64,000 nt of DNA. Origin: Eutreptiella sp. 'Long Island Sound 2002'. Taxonomy: Eukaryota > Euglenozoa > Euglenophyceae > Eutreptiales > Eutreptiaceae. The first letter of the stretch is position 1. Each line of letters starts with the position of its first letter. The stretch is taken from positions 41,581,237-41,645,236 of the forward strand of contig OZ038385.1 of assembly GCA_964036045.1 (NCBI GenBank), written 5' to 3'. Position numbers and translations under genes: made by a program. Positions 21,401 to 31,928 of the stretch are shown here, in pieces. The notes under the pieces were generated by a model. The model was not told the origin of the DNA. It searched no databases and was given only the letters and a program-made list of their open reading frames with translations.

Positions 21401-22329
21401 TGCTGGCTCATCTTCGGCGTGATGTCCTTGGACGCTTTGGGGAAGGTGGGAGTAGCGAGGATCCGGGTGGCCTGAGGGTGTTGGGGGAGGGGAGGAGAGA
21501 GTGGCAGGAGGAGCCGGCAAATTGTTGGGGTGGTAGCAAGGGGGTATATCTAGGCGGGTAGGTGTGCAGAGAGGAACAACGTTGGGGTGGTAGTGACGTG
21601 TATGCTTGGGTGTGGCCTTCCTTGGCACACGGTTGCATTGATCAAGACTTCCACGACATCTTATAGAAATAATGGCGCCCAGGTCAGTGCTGAGTACATG
21701 CTCACCTTGGTGTGGGACAGGTGCGTGCGGGAGGAGGGAAGGTGTTGCCAAGAGTGACTTTGTGGTGGATCATGAGCCAACAAGCGGTAATTTAGTGTCG
21801 AAACAAGCAACACATTGACTACCCTGAGCACCTCGTGAACAACGAGGTATGTGCGTGTGATATGGCTAAAGAGGGAGTGAAATTCTGCGTAAAGTGGGTC
21901 ATAAAGGAGCAGTGGGTCCATTCCTCGCAATGTTTAGACAAATCGGCCCCTGATGCAGCCCTAATGGATGTGGGCGGTGCCCCATGAATTGCATACCATT
22001 CGATTTTCCAATTATTCATATAGCCCAAGGCACCCCACGTACAGGCCATCCAGGTCAGGTGATGTTAGAACAGAACTTGGCAGCACTGCACTGGAGTTTG
22101 GACAGACCAAAGCCCCTGCACCCTCTGCCCGATGCCCCTACACCTGCTATACTGTACTGTACTCTACTGCGCGGTCCTATATGGTACTGTACTTGTACTT
22201 GGGCGGAAACTGCATACCCCCCCACTACCCTTGCCGTCAAACAGTAAAGCGTTTTGTGTGCGTCCCCAGACACACCGTACTGCACTGCACCGTACTGGAT
22301 GATATTGCACTACAGTGCCTCCTGTACAG

Positions 22330-22382
22330 TAATGTATTGCACTGCACTGCACTGCACTGCACTGCACTGCACTGCACTGTGC
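22330..22382 (+). repeat. Pentanucleotide microsatellite (GCACT)n
   Basis: About eight uninterrupted ACTGC units, within a wider 22140-22380 zone of CTGTACTGTACT-type degenerate copies. Confidence 0.9.
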
Positions 22383-23454
22383 AAGGGGCTGTGGGTGACA
22401 TTTGCATGCCCCCCCCCCCATTTGCCAGACCAATGACAAGCCATTTTGTGCCCACAAGCCCCCACCTTGCTGGTCCAATAATAGGGCATTATGTACGCAG
22501 GAACCCCTTGCTGGTCAGACAGAGGTATTTTGTGGGCAACCTGACTTCTGACCGGCAAGGGGGGGGTTTGAAAAGGCCTCCGCACAAAAAGCCTTACCAA
22601 CTGGCTGGGTTCCCTGCTCTCCTAATTCAGGGGGGTACTCCCATCAGCATTGGCCACCAGGGTGTGTGTGTGTGTGTGCCTGCCATGTGTATGATGATGA
22701 CTGTGATGACGTGCAGCATTCTTCAGATCCTAAGCCCAAGGACTGCCGTGTATAAGTTGGAGGATTGGAGTTGGAGGATTCCGATCTATCGGTGGCTCGG
22801 TTTGAGGATCTTGGCATTGAATTGGGTACCGTTGAAGGTGAGGAGTTGTACGGCATGATGGCTGGTTGATACTGCTTTCCATTGGGCAGTTGGGCACTGC
22901 TTCACTTGCCAGTGTGACTTTGTCTGCCTGGGACAGTCCACTACCACATGCATAAGAGCTGGCGCTCTCGAAAGAGACCCCAAAAGTGGTCTCGGACTCT
23001 CAGCCACCTCACAGGGCACCCCGAGGGAGAAGGTCATTGTCGTCATCGCAACAAATGGACAATGGAGGGGATACCACCCCCCATACTTGCGGGTGAGTGT
23101 ACCCTCCCTACCAGCAGTCGCGAACTCGGGGTATGCGCTTTGCATGTATGGCGAAAGAAATGAGCAGACCAGGAGAGAAAAAGTAGGGGAGGCACACAAT
23201 CAGTGGTGCAAAAGTCTGGTACTTCAGCACAATCCCCAATTAAAAGTGGCATAGCAAACACAGGAGAGTGCCAACACAAAAAGCCAAAAGTGTTATAAAA
23301 CCCCCCACCAAAAGACCCCAGCTGTGTGGGGGAAAAACAGTGAACAGTGCTTTCTGTCTGTGGATGGCGACTTGGATGGCAATTGCCGCATACTTGAAAA
23401 GCACAGAAACCAGAAGAGAACGTCGCATGTTTCTGAGAAAACAATTCTCCCCCC

Positions 23455-23820
23455 CCCCCCCCTTGTCCAAGCAACGGTAAAGGACCAGAAGTTGACGGAG
23501 CCAACGCCCAGTGTTGCTTGGACAAGGGTGTTGCTTACGCGCCGCAACCTGCGTGATACACGTGTAGACATGATGTACTATTCTGAAAACCAAGAGGGAA
23601 AACACGCTACAACTGCCCTGTTGGCCAACAGAGCTGCCTTGACACAAGACACAAAATATGAACATCGTGCTTTTCAAACCCAAGGTATCAGGCAGCACAC
23701 ATGGCACACAGTAGAACGACTTGAAAAACGCACCGCCAAAATCAACGGTGTAAAAATTGACGGAACCAACGCCAAGTGTTGCTTGGACATAGGCGTTGCT
23801 TGGACAAAAAGGGGGGGGGG
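23455..23820 (+). repeat. Two copies of a CCAAGCAAC / GTTGCTTGG hairpin unit
   Basis: The first copy pairs CTTGTCCAAGCAAC (from 23462) with GTTGCTTGGACAAG (to 23527). The second, around 23750-23815, repeats the TTGACGGAACCAACGCC segment and the GTTGCTTGGACA arm twice. Each lies next to a C or G homopolymer. Possibly a small MITE-like element. Confidence 0.55.
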
Positions 23821-24024
23821 GGTTCTGCACCGTCGCTTTGATTCACACTTCTGGCTAAGCTCGTGGCGTCTCGATGCAATGTCCAGGTACTCGAAGCAAG
23901 TGGGCCTTCGCCACATCGGTCCGTGACACCATAGCCCGGCAACCTCCCTACACACGTTTTGCAGGGTGTATTGATCTCCGCCCCCCCCCCCACACTTGAA
24001 AATCCGACTGCCCCAAAAAGCGTT

Positions 24025-24933
24025 CTATGTTGCACCAGTTTTGGCGTTCTTTGCTTGCTTATGGAGCCTGTGCTTGACGTACTTCACCGCCTTCATGAAG
24101 TGCTGCCCTCGAAATGGAAGCCGGCCTTGACAAATGCCATCGTGAGCCAAAACGATTACACATTGCTCTATCTTCAGCATCCCCACCTTCGACAGGGCAT
24201 TGTATGCGAGTGAGGCACCTGCCCAAGAGTGATCGCACAAGACACTGTCTAAATGGACAAAGCCTCTGACGCAAGCCTCCGAGTTGACCTCATCAAAATA
24301 AACGATGGAGTCGGGGGTGGACATCTTTGCTAGGTTGTTCACATCGCGCATGCGGCCGAAGAGCGTCTTGATGCCATCAACGAGCAATACGTCACAAATG
24401 ACCTCTGGGTTTTCCTCCCTAAACTTGGGGACTGTTTCTCGGGAATCGCCAAGAATAAGTTGAAACCTTTTGCCATACTCTTTCTCCAAATGCTGCCGCC
24501 CGGGATGCACGTCTGGGCTATCAATTGTGAAAGAATAAACCGCTGCAGTTGGCAGCAACTCCAGCCACAACAATGCGCTGTGACCGCGGCCAAACCCAAC
24601 CTCACACACAGTGTGCATTGACTTGTTGTAGCGCTCGACTTTGTTGAGCAAGTTCTCAAAAATGAAGCGAATCTTTGTGCCATTGTAGTCCTGTCCCACG
24701 ACTTTGGACGCAAGTCCCGCGGCCCTGTTCGCAAGTTGCTCCTGCCCAGTAGCCCCCACGACGACTTGATCCAATTTATCAAATAGGGTTTCTATTCTGT
24801 TGTACTGTTGTTGTCGCGATGCTGTGCGGTCGCTCTGCAATATTTCGTCCTGCCGTTGTGTTTGTACAATTCCACAACAGAGGATTACCCAAACAAGGCA
24901 TCGACCACACAATCGCTGGCTATATCCAATCAT
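24025..24933 (-). CDS. SAM-dependent methyltransferase-like protein with N-terminal signal sequence
   Basis: Intact single-exon ORF of 302 residues with an ATG start. The first ~26 residues (basic start, then CLVWVILCCGIV) look like a signal peptide or anchor, implying an ER, secreted or Golgi location. A class I methyltransferase fold is indicated by motif I VCEVGFGRGHSA (residues 109-120), the acidic strand-2 end in FTIDSPD, and CDVLLVDG (about 179-186) as the strand-4 motif, followed by YFDEVNS. The C-terminus is basic. The spacing suits the Methyltransf_24-type group. Substrate cannot be predicted. It could also be a non-catalytic homologue, since I cannot verify the active site. Confidence 0.7.
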   Translation of the reverse strand: MIGYSQRLCGRCLVWVILCCGIVQTQRQDEILQSDRTASRQQQYNRIETLFDKLDQVVVGATGQEQLANRAAGLASKVVGQDYNGTKIRFIFENLLNKVERYNKSMHTVCEVGFGRGHSALLWLELLPTAAVYSFTIDSPDVHPGRQHLEKEYGKRFQLILGDSRETVPKFREENPEVICDVLLVDGIKTLFGRMRDVNNLAKMSTPDSIVYFDEVNSEACVRGFVHLDSVLCDHSWAGASLAYNALSKVGMLKIEQCVIVLAHDGICQGRLPFRGQHFMKAVKYVKHRLHKQAKNAKTGAT

Positions 24934-24939
24934 ATGTGA

Positions 24940-27106
24940 ACATGTCTGAAGAATGACAGACGAAGAAGGACAGACAAAAAACTACAAATGTGGACACACA
25001 CAGACACTTGCACAGATACACATCCGAGAAGAGCCACAAAACAAACAATGTAGCAAAGCAGTAAGAGGCAGGCAACACACTCAGCGGAAGCTGCATATGG
25101 GGCAGCCCAAGGTGCCTCTTGTTCTGTATGGAAGCATGAGATCCGGAGGCCATCCCTATGCAGCCATAGCAACAACCCAAATTGCAGGTTCAAGGACCAC
25201 TCTTGACTTGCTTTCATGGTGGCATACCGAGGCCAACTTGAAGCCTATGTGTGTTTGCATGTTGCAGTCATGTGGCAATTGTGACTGTCCATCACCCCTC
25301 AGCCCTGCCATACTCCCCCACTTGACCTCACTCGGCGCCAAGGGACAGCCCTCAATCGTAACTATGACATGATAGCTCTGAACGAGTTTATGCCAGCCAC
25401 CTCAACCACGCCTAACCATTCACATCTGCTATTTCAAAGGCAGATGTCGCAAGCAATTTGGTGGGATGACCTTTGCATCATCCCGGTCACCTGTATGCCA
25501 GTCCCAAGCACCATTTCCCTGATGCGGCCACCCCCACCTTGTGCCACCATGAGTGGTCTGACCTAATAGCTTGACTTGGCCACCCCCCTCCCCTTCATCA
25601 AAACCAACGCCCCTCGTGATGTTGCTTTGGGGGGGCTGACTCAAAATGTTCATGAGTACTCAAGATAGTGCTTGGGAATTGGGCGACTCAAGTATATGAT
25701 ATACGGGCTCCCTGTTGGACAAGGCACAGAGCGCAGACCCATAGCTCATGTACAAGGAAGGAGGAGGCGCTCTCTAGTGCGGCAGGCAACCACCACGCCA
25801 TCATGGCAAAAGCCTTGATGGAGGTACAACAGTAATCAGATGTGGGTACTTGGACCCTTCATGGTTGGCTGGCCCTTTCCCAAAGGAAGTGCATGGCCAT
25901 GGCGTCACTTTGGTGCCGCTTGGTGCACTCATATGTGTCCATGCGGGGGCGCTTCCCAAGCAGACCTAGACGAGGGCGGCATGCTTTCGTGGCGCTGAGA
26001 CTATGTTGGCGGAGCCCCTCGTGATGTGCAACTTGCACCCCTGCTCTTGATCCCCTTGCCTAGCCGCACATTTGCCCATCAACTTTATTGATGGGCTGGG
26101 TTATACATGCAAAAAGGCCTTTTGTTGTCCTTTAATGCTGGTAGAAGGTCCAAGAAATGTTTGAATGGGGCAAGGACAAAATCAAACCGGCTTTCGGGTG
26201 GTGACAGCAGAGGAGTAGCGCAAGGACCCCTTAGATGGGAGGTCAAATTGAAGCCCTACCAAGCAATCGATGGGTGGGCTTGCAAAAAAAAACAAAAGTG
26301 AGCTGCCCCCAAAAAGGAGGGGCTCATCCAAATGCGCCACATTTTGGACGATGTTGCCATGATTTTTGTCAGCGGTCTAGTGACAAAAAGGTATGCTTCT
26401 TGTGGTCACCTTATCATGCTAGTGTGCATGGCTAGCAAACATCAGTAGCTCACCCTGCCAGACTAAAAAGCATCCGGGCCACCATTGTGTCAGGTTGCAG
26501 CCCTCACGTGGTGCAAAATCTGGAGGCTGAAAATAGGGACACAATTTAGGACTGGGTGACACACCATGCCAATCGGCCCATTTCAGAATGTGGAAGTATT
26601 CGCTTGCATTTCCACCCTCCAGTTGTCATGGCTGGCCAGGAAAAGCGCCATTAAGACTGGAAGAGGGGGTGGGGGGGGGCTTGCCTCCACGTTTAAGCCC
26701 CACCTCAGGCTTGCACGTATTGTCATCAAATGATCACCCCAAACCTTTCCGAGAGCGAAAAATCAAAAATCCGAAAATTTTCAAGTGGCAATAAATATCC
26801 TAAAGAATAGCACTTTTGGGTACAACTCCGTAGGCCTATGTGCACAGGTAGAGGGGCAAAGGGAGGGGGCCAATCAGAGTTCGGGCGCCCCCTGCCCCTA
26901 GACAGGCCCCCCACCTATGGAGCACACCGGCCAAGAGGGACGAGCTGGTTGGGACTAGGTCTCTTCCGTGCTCGCCCTCCCATGGACCACTATGCACCGC
27001 CCTCCACGAGGGGGAGGAATGGGTAAGCCCCAATGCCAGCAAGCTGGCCTACCAGCTTGCATTGACGAACACGGGTTGGCTGTGTTGCCGCAGTGCAGCA
27101 GGCACT
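24940..27106. other. Stretch without a recognised gene
   Basis: Only short overlapping ORFs are present. A plus-strand zone at 26280-26720 has some coding flavour but is broken by many stops; I could not confirm a transposase relic. Confidence 0.5.
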
Positions 27107-27697
27107 ACCTTTGGTATACGCTAGAAGACCCAATCTCGTTCTAACCTAGAACTTTTAGACTAGATGTTCTAGCCTAGAATAGATCAATACTAGAACGATA
27201 CAATGTCTACCGAGAAGTGCCATTTCCTTCATTGTTCCACCGTGCATGCTTGCTATTGGCCATGGCGCATTGTGCCATGGTCCCTTCTCTCACGCTTAGA
27301 TACTTCGCATTTCTTTGCAATGAAACGCCCCGCCACTTCTCCGGTGACATTTCAGAAAGCATCAACCGCTTTGTGAAACATGGTCATAACGAGCACAGCA
27401 ATCGGGGGGGGGGGGGGGGCTGTCACGTGGAGGGGGTGGACGAGGTGTCAGGGCGCAAATGGTCGGCCATCTACAGGGAGGCCGGTGTGCAAGCAAAATG
27501 CATGACATGGTTGTTTACATACTTCGACGTGTCATGGGTTGTGCACGGGGGGGCCCGGTCGCCAGTTCCATGCTTGGGCAGGGATGCCATGGAGGTGAGG
27601 AGGGGCCAGGGCCACATGCAGGCTTCCCTCGAACAGACTCTTCAGCATCAGCAACATGTCCGCCGAGCAGGATTTGATCGAGCAGATCTTGGAACAG

Positions 27698-27844
27698 GTA
27701 TTTTATCGTGCGTTCTAGCGATGAACTAGGGAAGCGTTCTAGTGTTGATCTAGGTAGCACGATCGGTCGCTACAACGTCGCTAGAACGCCGCTAGAACAA
27801 TGGCCTAGAACGTCGCTAGAACACTGCTGCGATTTTTGTTTTAG
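27698..27844 (+). repeat. Intron 1 composed of CTAG-palindrome repeat (introner-like)
   Basis: This 147-bp GT-AG intron (CAG|GTATTTT...TTTTAG|CAA) is made almost wholly of GTTCTAGCG and CGCTAGAAC motifs in opposing orientation. It resembles the 144-bp intron at 28624-28767 in length, order and motif content. Confidence 0.6.
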
Positions 27845-28623
27845 CAACGCCAGACCGCGGAGTTGCTGGCCGAGGTGGAGGAGAAGGTTGTGGAGGAGAA
27901 GGCGGTGGGGGCGGGGCAGTGGCTGAGGGTTTTTTGGGGGGCCAGGGAGGCGGGGTCCATCCAAGACCTGCCATGGGACCCCGCCGTCCTGGCCGGCCCC
28001 CACCACCCAAACCTCAACCACCCCCTCCTCGTCCCCCCGGAGAGTCCGATTTGGACTCTCCGTTTTTTTATGCACCGTGTGCATCACAAAATTTTGGGGA
28101 AGGGCAGGTGGGTATGGGCGGACGAGGGGGGGGTCCACCAGGACAAACCCCTACGGGTGGGGGGGGGGGGGTTGCAGGGGCCTGGTGGTGGCAACCGGAG
28201 TTGCCCGCGAGGAAGAGGGGGGTCGCGCCCCCCCCCTCCGAAAAGGGGGTGAAGATGTTTGAGTTGGCCCAACTCAACGTCTTCACCCCCGACGTCAAAA
28301 AGGGGGGGGCGAGCCACTAGCGGTTCATCGCCATGTGCTGGCAGGCACTGGGACTGGGGGGTATGGAGTGTGTTGGGAGGATGTGGACGTGGACGCCGAC
28401 GTGGTCGGAGGTCATGGGGATCGGGGGGTTTGACCCGTCGGCCGCCAACCAGGGGGCGTATGCCAGATTGGTGCACGGCATCGCCTCCCGCCCCAAGCCC
28501 AAGCCCAAGGTCCCCGCAACCCCTGCAACCGGGGGACCCCCGCAGCCGCATCCCCCCAACCCCCGGGACGCCTTCGCCAAGGCACTTGGGGCAATCTCCC
28601 TCGCCCTCGACAGGCAAGGCACG

Positions 28624-28767
28624 GTATGCTGAGTGCATTCTAGCGTTGATCTAGGGAAGCGTTCTAGCGTTGATCTAGCCAAACCGCCGCCGCCGCCGCT
28701 AGAAGGTCGCTAGAACAGTTGCCTAGAACGCCGCAAGGACACACCTGCCTCTTGTTTCTCTTCTTAG
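28624..28767 (+). repeat. Intron 2 composed of CTAG-palindrome repeat (introner-like)
   Basis: This 144-bp intron (ACG|GTATGCT...TTCTTAG|GTT) shares with intron 1 the 'CTAGGGAAGCGTTCTAG', 'GTTGATCTAG' and 'CCTAGAACG' blocks in the same order. Confidence 0.6.
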
Positions 28768-30345
28768 GTTGTGAGCCTACAGACGTGTGGAGCCAACCCC
28801 TCGGGGTGCGGGTGGAGTGGCGCGATGGCGGAGGCTGGACACACCTCGTGGGGATCACCGAGTTGGGCCGGATGTTGGGGAATGACCCCAACATGGCCCT
28901 CTCGGTGCTGTACGGGTTGGGTAGGTGGGAGGCGGGCAGGAGCGGGGGGTCATGGACCCACAGCGCAAGGGTTGGGTGAGGGTGGGGGAGGAGGGAGGGG
29001 AGAGCAGCAGCAGTAGGCGGAGCAGCAGTAGCGGCAGCAACACCAACGGGGAGGGGACACCCCCCGCCAAAACCCCCAAACCCAAACCCCCCCAGGCCCC
29101 CAAGAAAGCCAGGAAGCCTCGCCACTTCGAGAGTAGCGAGGAAGCCCCCCCCCCCGCAGCCCAGCCCAAGCCCAAGCCCAAGGCCAAGGGCAAGGCCAAG
29201 CCCCCCCCCCCCCCCCCCAAACCCCAGTGCCCCCCCTTGGAGAATAGGGGCCGGGACCCCTATGGGAGTGTGCCCGGTGTGGGGGACACCTGGTATGTCC
29301 CTTGGGCAGAGGGGGGGCAATGGGGGGACCGTCAGCCAAGTGAGGGTGTTGGGGGATTGGGATGAGGAGTTGGACCCGGGGGACTGGTGGGTGGTGTCGC
29401 AGGGGTCCACCGGGGAGAGGGGGGAGAAGGGGAAGAAGGGGAAGAAGAGGAAACGGGAGAAAGAGGGGGGCACCTTCCGGGTGCCGGGGGAGCTCCTCTT
29501 CCGCACCCCGGAGGAGGCGGAGGCCCACCTCAGGGCGGCCTTGGAGGAGCGGGACGACGGGGACAACGGGGACGACGGGGATGACGAGGGGGACGAGGGT
29601 GACGACAAGGGCCATGAAGCAACGGATACTTGGCTACCGAACGCCCCCGTGTCACAGGCGACCGGTCATTGCCACGCAAAGTTCAATCAGTTCCTCGTAT
29701 TGTGCATTAATCACGACTGGAATGTTCCTTTGTGTACCTGCTCACAGGTCTGCTCTGCTTACGAAACACCAATACTATAGCACCTCAAAATCGTCGACCT
29801 CAAGCGATCCTCAACATGAAGATCTCAACTTCGATATCATTGCACCTTGACATAATGTAATATCATGCCTTCCGAGTTCCCCCGGCTGGAGACCCACAAG
29901 TGAAGCTTAAAAGCGTTGCAGAGGCTCTACAGTGCTCCCCGACACTCATTCGGTCCTGGGGAATCCAACAGCGGGCCATAGGAAGCTTTACGCCCCTGCC
30001 CAAACGTCAGCGACACTCAGAGAGAGCGAAGGCTGACAGGTCGTTGCCAACACTTAGAGAAACCGCGGGTAGTGGGGTCAGGGCCGGAGGGGCCCTGAAG
30101 CACCAAGTTCGGCTGCCTGTAATCAAACAAAATGTAAAATCTATATATACTGGTCACTGTCTGGTCGGCTCGGCATGTTGAAAAGAAGCAGGCTCAAAAC
30201 TGATCATCTAACTCCTGATGTGCCGGTGACATTTCCACTGGAGCCGCATTCGGCCACTGCTCCTGACAGGTGTCCAGATGCAACCGAGCAACGGGGCTCA
30301 ACTACGCGCATGTCCAAGACAATCAATTAATCCTCTCAATATTGA

Positions 30346-31182
30346 TCATTTGAATCCTCCCCCCGGATCCTGCGGGCTGTCGCAGCAGCCGGTTGGGGTG
30401 TTACTGATCTTCATAATGACGTCAAACCCATCCTTCACACATCCAAAGACGGGGCGCTTGGAGGGGAATAGGTCCGTATTCTCACCGGTGGCATAACACC
30501 AGTGAGACCCTCCGCGACAGGGCGCGGGGCTTGTTGCCAGCTCATTAGAAATGTTGCCTCTTGCACTGTGCTGCACTTCCAGCTCATTAAGAATGTCGCC
30601 TCCTGCATTGCGCCGCACTTCCAGCTCATTAGGAACGTTGCCTCCTGCATTGTGCTGCACTTCCAGCTCATTAGGAATGTTGCCTCCTGCATGGCGCTGC
30701 ACTTCTTGCTCATTAGGAATGCTGCCTCCTGCAGTGCGCTGCACCTCCAGCTCATTAGGAATGTTGCCTCCTGCATTGCGTTGCACTTCCAGCTCATTAG
30801 GTATGTTGTCTCCTGCATTGCGCTGCACGTCTTGGTCACCAAACTTGAAAGCTGAATTGGGCTCAGGATCTCCGTCCCCACTTGGAGGGTTTTTGGGGTC
30901 CCGTGCAAATGGGTATCCAAACTGCAGCATAAAATTGGGAATTTTGTAAGAACTCTTCTGCGGCAGTAGATCAGCGTGAGGCCGGCTGTCGGCCTTGGCG
31001 TTTGCCTTGCCGACGATCCTGCCGTCCCCTGGTATCATCCGCCATCTCCTGTCGATGCTTCGTGGGATGCTCTTGGAAGAGTCCGCCAGCGGCCCGCCGT
31101 TGTCCGGGAGCGGCTGCCGGAGTGTTGGTGTAGTCAGTGAGTTGGACACAATCCGAGCGTCCACTTGTGATGCATGATCCAT
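30346..31182 (-). CDS. Hypothetical protein with seven 14-residue repeats
   Basis: The ORF gives 278 residues if it starts at the ATG at 31182 (MDHASQVDAR); a longer upstream extension is Pro-rich and unlikely. An N-terminal region with RSIDRRWRMIPGDGR is followed by seven tandem 42-bp repeats (30538-30831) encoding EVQRNAGGNIPNEL with small variations. A C-terminal segment ends the protein (VFGCVKDGFDVIMKI). The repeats keep frame and vary mainly at a few positions, which argues that the frame has been translated. No domain recognised and no signal peptide. It lies inside the 27107-31928 element on the strand opposite to the other gene. Confidence 0.5.
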   Translation of the reverse strand: MDHASQVDARIVSNSLTTPTLRQPLPDNGGPLADSSKSIPRSIDRRWRMIPGDGRIVGKANAKADSRPHADLLPQKSSYKIPNFMLQFGYPFARDPKNPPSGDGDPEPNSAFKFGDQDVQRNAGDNIPNELEVQRNAGGNIPNELEVQRTAGGSIPNEQEVQRHAGGNIPNELEVQHNAGGNVPNELEVRRNAGGDILNELEVQHSARGNISNELATSPAPCRGGSHWCYATGENTDLFPSKRPVFGCVKDGFDVIMKISNTPTGCCDSPQDPGGGFK

Positions 31183-31649
31183 GAGGTGTTGAAAGTCGAA
31201 AAAAAATAGACACTTGAAAAAAAATAGACACTCAGAAGGTGACGACAAGGGGGAGGGGGGTGTCAGGGGGGTGGTGAGGTGGGGAGTGACAAGGGGGGTG
31301 AGAAGGAAGGGGACACGGGGGGTGAGAAGGGGGGTGCCGGGAGCAAGGATGCGCCCCGGCAATCCCCCACCACGCAGGAGAGGTAGCCTGCGTGTCGCGA
31401 CTTGCGAAAGGGGGCCTGGGGGGCAGGGGGCTAATCAGGCTAACCGGGCTAATCGGGCTAACCCACCACCAAGTGACCCGGCGCCGGCCCGCCAAGTGAC
31501 CTTCCAAGTGACCTATGGGGTGGGGTGGGGCGCTAACCGGGCTAACCCGGGGGTGAGTCGGGTCGAGCATCGCGACCCTGTGATTGGCCACGGCTGGCCA
31601 TGGTAGCCGGGGCAGCTTCTCTTTGAGGAGTGGCGGAGCATTTGTATAT

Positions 31650-31745
31650 ACTGTTCTAGCGACGTTCTAGCGAAGCGTTCTAGCGACGTTCTAGCGACGT
31701 TCTAGCGGCGCTCGCTGGACCGTCGCTAGAACGTCGCTAGGACGA
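31650..31745. repeat. CTAGAACG-type palindrome
   Basis: GTTCTAGCGAC is repeated about four times and then faces inverted CGTCGCTAGAAC copies, giving a strong foldback. Same family as the two introns at 27.7 and 28.6 kb. Confidence 0.7.
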
Positions 31746-31928
31746 AAAAATTTTGGACTCCAAATTCAGGTGAAAACACTGAAATTGTGAAAAAAACCAC
31801 GAGCCCCCGAGTACAGATAGGGGGGTCCAGGTTACAACCCTCAAAGTACCCCCCCCCCCCCCCCATTCTAGCCTTCTAGCGCCATCTAGGCTAGAACGAG
31901 ATTGGGTCTTCTAGCGTGTACCAAGGGT

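Larger units (their letters stand above)
27656..29640 (+). pseudogene. Damaged hypothetical gene with two palindromic introns
   Basis: Exon 1 (27656-27697) encodes MSAEQDLIEQILEQ and ends at a GT donor. After a 147-bp intron, exon 2 starts QRQTAELLAEVEEKV, a coiled-coil-like continuation in phase. The frame then shifts in a G-rich tract to a Pro/Gly-rich frame, followed by MFELAQLNVFTPDV, an in-frame TAG at 28318-28320, and PTWSEVMGIGGFDPS. A second intron (28624-28767) is followed by TDVWSQPLGVRVEW and GITELGRMLGN. Two further frame changes at G/C runs lead to LGDWDEELDPGDWW, a Lys-rich patch, FRVPGELLFRTPEEAEAHL and an Asp/Gly-rich end. Function unknown. The breaks fall at homopolymers, so sequencing error may explain some of them. 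Confidence 0.45.
27107..31928. mobile_element. Putative 4.8-kb element bounded by ~40-bp terminal inverted repeats
   Basis: The left end (from about 27107, including ACGCTAGAAGACCCAATCTC) and the right end (to about 31928) are inverted repeats, matching at 36 of 38 core positions. Inside, CTAGAACG-type palindromes recur at 27150-27205, 27700-27840, 28640-28740, 31650-31745 and 31862-31910. The interior is unusually G/C-run rich and encodes a damaged plus-strand gene and a minus-strand ORF. I see no target-site duplication and no recognisable transposase, so this may be a non-autonomous transposon or a segmental foldback. Confidence 0.45.

Noticed and set aside
21968-22858. 296-codon plus-strand ORF
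   Set aside because: It spans the ACTGC microsatellite and has no family features; composition follows the repeat.
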